A stretch of DNA of 64,000 nt from Naganishia liquefaciens (taxonomy: Eukaryota; Basidiomycota; Tremellomycetes; Filobasidiales; Filobasidiaceae): positions 372,001 to 436,000 of the forward strand of contig BLZA01000032.1 of assembly GCA_013423385.1 (NCBI GenBank), in the 5' to 3' direction. The notes beneath the pieces were generated by a model, which was given only the letters and a program-made list of their open reading frames with translations, did not search any database and had not been told where the DNA came from. Made by a program: the position numbers and the translations under genes. Positions 60,647-64,000 of this stretch are shown one piece after another (positions within the stretch are counted from its first letter, which is position 1; every line of letters begins with the position of its first letter).

Positions 60647-61574
60647 TTATAATGGCCGAACTTTGTATTCAACAGCATTCATGTATAGAGGACTCATAGG
60701 TTGCAAATTAGAATATCGGTTGGGACAGTGTTGTGGCAGCGACGAAAATCGTTTTTCCGAAGGCAGTAAGCGGAGCTAGCACTTTACGGTCTGTTTGAAA
60801 GACATTCACAACATACGTCGGCTCGGTGTTCGCGCCGCGAAAAGGTTTCCGATTCATAGTTTGAGCTTCGGCGCGATTTTCCAGGAATGACGACTCATAC
60901 CAACTGTTTTGCATTCCGAATGCAATATACCGCTGGTCGGAATGTAACACAACAGGGCGGGCGGACCGGATCTCCGTATCCCATCAGACATGTTACGGCG
61001 TTGCCCATATCTTCGACTCGAATCCCATTCGTGCAACACGAGGAATGAGAGAATGCGCTTTCTTGCCTCCGCGATTACCGCGTTCCCGAGCCGAGCAGCT
61101 TCCCGAGCCAATCCAAATTCTGCGTCGTCGAACCTCCACTCGATTGCTGGCAGTAGTTTCAAAAGGTATTTTCCCTTATTGGATTGGAGAAAGAGCCACT
61201 CCACTGTTTTGGGTAGTCATCATCCCTATCCCTCATACCCCCTCACGTCCAGCCCAAGTCCTTACAGCGCTCGCAATCACCAAAAAAACAGGTGAGTTGC
61301 CCACCCCATCGCGTCGCTCGCAACCGCCCAGAGGTTTCGGATTGGTTTTTCGCTCGATCTCGCTTATCAGTGCCGTCCGTCGCGTCACGCGATACCAAAA
61401 AAGTGCCGCCAAAAATCCTTTGCCTGGCTGGGCGGACGAGCGGATTCTGCTGGCACGTCGGTTGACCACCGCTTCCCATCGCTTCATAGGTCCATCGGAC
61501 GGAGACGCTGCTATTCGGGTTCACCTCTTGGTCAAGCTCCTTTCACTCTCTCACCTTTCCCAAAACAGGGCATC
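60647..61574. other. Intergenic region upstream of the NADH dehydrogenase gene
   Basis: About 930 bp. A strongly pyrimidine-rich stretch (about 61,530-61,562) precedes the ATG at 61575, as expected for a highly expressed gene's leader. Short open frames on both strands have no motif. Confidence 0.5.
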
Positions 61575-63729
61575 ATGTCCTTCAAACATCTCAGTACGTA
61601 CGCGAGAACCACCAGCCGATCGTTCCCCTATTGTGTTTCGGTACTGATCACCTTGTGAACGAGCAGCCACTCTCTCGCGAGGCGTCCCCGCCACCTCAGC
61701 GCTCCTTCGTGCTGTTCCCACTGCATCGCTTACCGCTCGAGCCGTCCGACCCACGCAGAGCGTCTCCGCCAGTGCATCCTTGATCGTTAAGCGTGCATAC
61801 GCTGCTGTTCCCCCAACTCCGGCCACCGATGCGGCGCCCAAGGTCGTTCCAGGGACTGTCGCTCCCAAGGTAAGTCTCAAGAGGCAAGGCTGGTATCGTC
61901 GCTTACCTTGTCCTCGCAACAGAAATCGAGATGGCAGAGGTTCCGATTGAGGTTCGCCCGAACGACCCTCTTCTTCGTCGTTACCGCCGCGGGTGCCTTC
62001 ATCTACTGTACGTTTCTCGGCGGCTCTGTCAATCGCCTTTCTCATTCCTCCCGCAGTCAGCCAGAAGGACCTTTACCCCGGAGAGCAACTCGACCAGGAC
62101 CCCAAGAAGAAGACCATCGTCGTCCTCGGTAACGGTTGGGGGGCCACCTCTTTCCTGAAGAGCTTGGACAACGAGGAATACAACGTCGTCGTCATCTCGC
62201 CCCGAAACTACTTCTTGTTCTCCCCCTTGTTGCCGTCCGTTACCGTCGGCACCCTGGAAGCGCGATCCATCATCCAGCCTACCCGATACATCACTAGACA
62301 CAAGAAGAGAAAGTGTGCCGTCTACGAGGCCGAAGCGACTGATGTCGACCCTGCGAAGAAGACCGTCACGTTCCGTGATGCTTCCGAGACCAACGAGGAC
62401 CACAAGGAGGTCACCATCTCGTACGACTACCTGGTTTACGGTGTCGGTGCCGAGAACCAGACATTCGGTATCAAGGGTGTCAAGGAGTACGGATGTTTCC
62501 TGAAGGAGTTGAAGGATGCCGACAGGATTAGGCGAAAGTTGCTTGACTGTAAGTCATCTCAGTAGAGTCGAGTCGCGAACGGCGCTTACGACCGTCGCAG
62601 GCATCGAGACTGCTTCGTTCACCGGACAGAGTGAAGAGGAGATCAATCGACTCATGCACATGGTCGTCGTTGGTGGTGGTCCCACCGGTGTCGAATACGC
62701 CGGTGAATTGCACGATTTCTTGATTGTACGTTCCCATATCGGCTATCGATACGCATTGCTCAAGCGCTTCACAGGACGATCTGCGCAAGTGGTACCCCGA
62801 GATTGCCGACAAGCTTCGAATCACCTTGATTGAAGCCTTGCCCAACGTTTTGCCCGCCTTCTCCAAGCAATTGATCGAATACACTGAATCCACATTCAAG
62901 GCCAACAAGATTGATGTCATGACCCGAACCGCCGTGAAGGACGTCCGAGAAAAGTCGGTTCTCGTTCAGGACGCCAACAAGAACACGCACGAGATTCCTT
63001 ACGGTCTCCTCGTCTGGGCCACCGGTAACACCGCCCGAGAGCTTTCGCGAAAGCTCATGAGCAAACTCCCAGAGACCCAGACCAACCGGCGAGGTATCCT
63101 CACCGACGAGCACCTGCGTGTCTTGGGCGCTCCCGATATCTACGCCCTCGGCGACGCTGTCGCTGGTCAGTACGCCCCAACCGCCCAGGTCGCCTCTCAG
63201 CAAGGTACCTGGTTGGCTCGAACTCTCGGCAAGATGGCCCAGGCCGAAAAGTTGAAGGAGGAATTGAATCAGTTGCGAGCTTCCGGTGCCGAGCAGGCCG
63301 ATGTTGAGCGTGTCGTCAAGAAGCTCAACCGAGCCGCCGAAGTGCCGTCGTTCACCTACTCCCACCAGGGATCCCTTGCGTAAGTACTTGTGCATTTTCA
63401 CCTTACTCTCCCCTGATCCTTTCCCGTTCGCAGCTACATCGGCTCCGAGAAGGCCATCGCCGACCTGCCCTTCTTCAACGGAAGCTTCAGCAGCGGTGGT
63501 GTGGCTACCATGCTTTTCTGGCGTTCGGCTTACATTGTAAGTCAAATATCGGAAGGGTTAGAACGCAGCTTATTAATCCATCTCCAGTCTACGCTCTACT
63601 CTCTCCGAAACCGAACTTTGGTTCTCACTGATTGGGCCAAGGTCAAGCTCTTCGGACGGTTAGTCACAGATATCCAGCCTGCTAAAATATATCTGACGTT
63701 TTCATTGCAGAGACGTTTCTCGAGAGTAA
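61575..63729 (+). CDS. Type II (alternative) NADH dehydrogenase, mitochondrial
   Basis: About eight exons; the first codes MSFKHL and splices at GTACGT to an acceptor at 61667. The N terminus is a Ser/Ala/Arg-rich mitochondrial presequence, followed by a hydrophobic helix [14 protein letters not shown]. The FAD motif is [16 protein letters not shown] and the NADH motif [25 protein letters not shown] and [11 protein letters not shown] close the second flavin site. The C terminus ends GRDVSRE, typical of NDH-2. The enzyme oxidises NADH and reduces ubiquinone without proton pumping. The hydrophobic helix between presequence and FAD domain resembles external Nde-type enzymes, so inter-membrane-space orientation is likely. 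No EF hand is seen. Total length is about 580 residues. Confidence 0.94.
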
Positions 63730-64000
63730 ATGGCAGTTCAGAGGGCTTGTTTGAAGTTCCCGGTTGATTTTGGCAAGGTACAAGGATTTGTACGGCTGTG
63801 CAATCTGGCAATAATTTCTTAGGCTTGGCTCGAAAAGGATTGCATATGCACGGGGTGTGGTTCGGGTCAATATTCTCATACTATAGATGCGCAAATTTCG
63901 CTTTATCTTTCTGCTTGCTTTCTGCTGTGGCAGCGCGCTCCCTGGCATCGCGGCAGAAATACCAGGTCCCCTATATTGCGCGAAGGCGATGAGACACCGC
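63730..64000. other. 3' flank of the NADH dehydrogenase gene
   Basis: Downstream of the stop at 63727-63729 there is only AT-richer sequence consistent with a 3' UTR. No further exon was recognised before the window ends. Confidence 0.45.

Overview
The window is nuclear DNA of a basidiomycete fungus, most likely a tremellomycete-type yeast. The genes are small and closely packed. Nearly every coding region is cut by short introns of about 50-75 nt with GT-AG (occasionally GC-AG) ends and CTAAC/CTGAC-like branch sites. The encoded set (ERMES subunit Mdm34, Bir1, Cac2, Rpc31, Lia1, UDP-galactopyranose mutase, a DUF1996-WSC wall protein, Ams1) is fungal. There are no operons. Exon models were built by hand from frame continuity, splice signals and phase arithmetic; edges in the best models should be right to within a base or two. 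No tRNA, rRNA, CRISPR array, virus-like element or intact transposon was recognised.

Layout. 1-1716 (-): N-terminal part of a Zn2Cys6 transcription factor running off the left edge. About 2.6-7.3 kb: gene-free DNA strongly enriched in the tetranucleotide AGCT. 7.5-14.3 kb: a PPR protein (-) and an FG nucleoporin (+) fired divergently. 14.7-16.7 kb (-): a membrane-anchored glycosyltransferase-like protein. 17.7-22.0 kb: CAC2 (-) and RPC31 (+), divergent. 22.6-27.1 kb: MDM34 (+) and deoxyhypusine hydroxylase (-), convergent. 27.4-30.5 kb: KIN17 (+) and RCL1 (-). 31.0-31.7 kb: RAD6 (+). 32.4-34.3 kb (-): a serine-rich protein of unknown function with a long pyrimidine-rich upstream region. About 36.9-38.6 kb: a second, denser AGCT island. 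38.8-42.8 kb: BIR1 (-) and ribokinase (+), divergent. 43.9-47.4 kb: two genes that look lineage-specific, one a secreted or membrane coiled-coil protein built on a 42-bp coding minisatellite. 47.7-60.6 kb: a run of cell-wall and glycan genes (DUF1996-WSC, UGM1, AMS1, GT61). 61.6-63.7 kb: alternative NADH dehydrogenase.

How they fit together. Much of the window serves chromatin and nucleus (Cac2, Rad6, Bir1, Kin17, nucleoporin), RNA and translation (Rpc31, Rcl1, Lia1) and mitochondria (PPR, Mdm34, NDH-2). Six gene pairs share short divergent promoters (about 250-480 bp). The right-hand third is biased to secretory-pathway glycan chemistry. The least explained sequence is in the two AGCT-rich islands, the coiled-coil repeat gene and the insertion-bearing Bir1.
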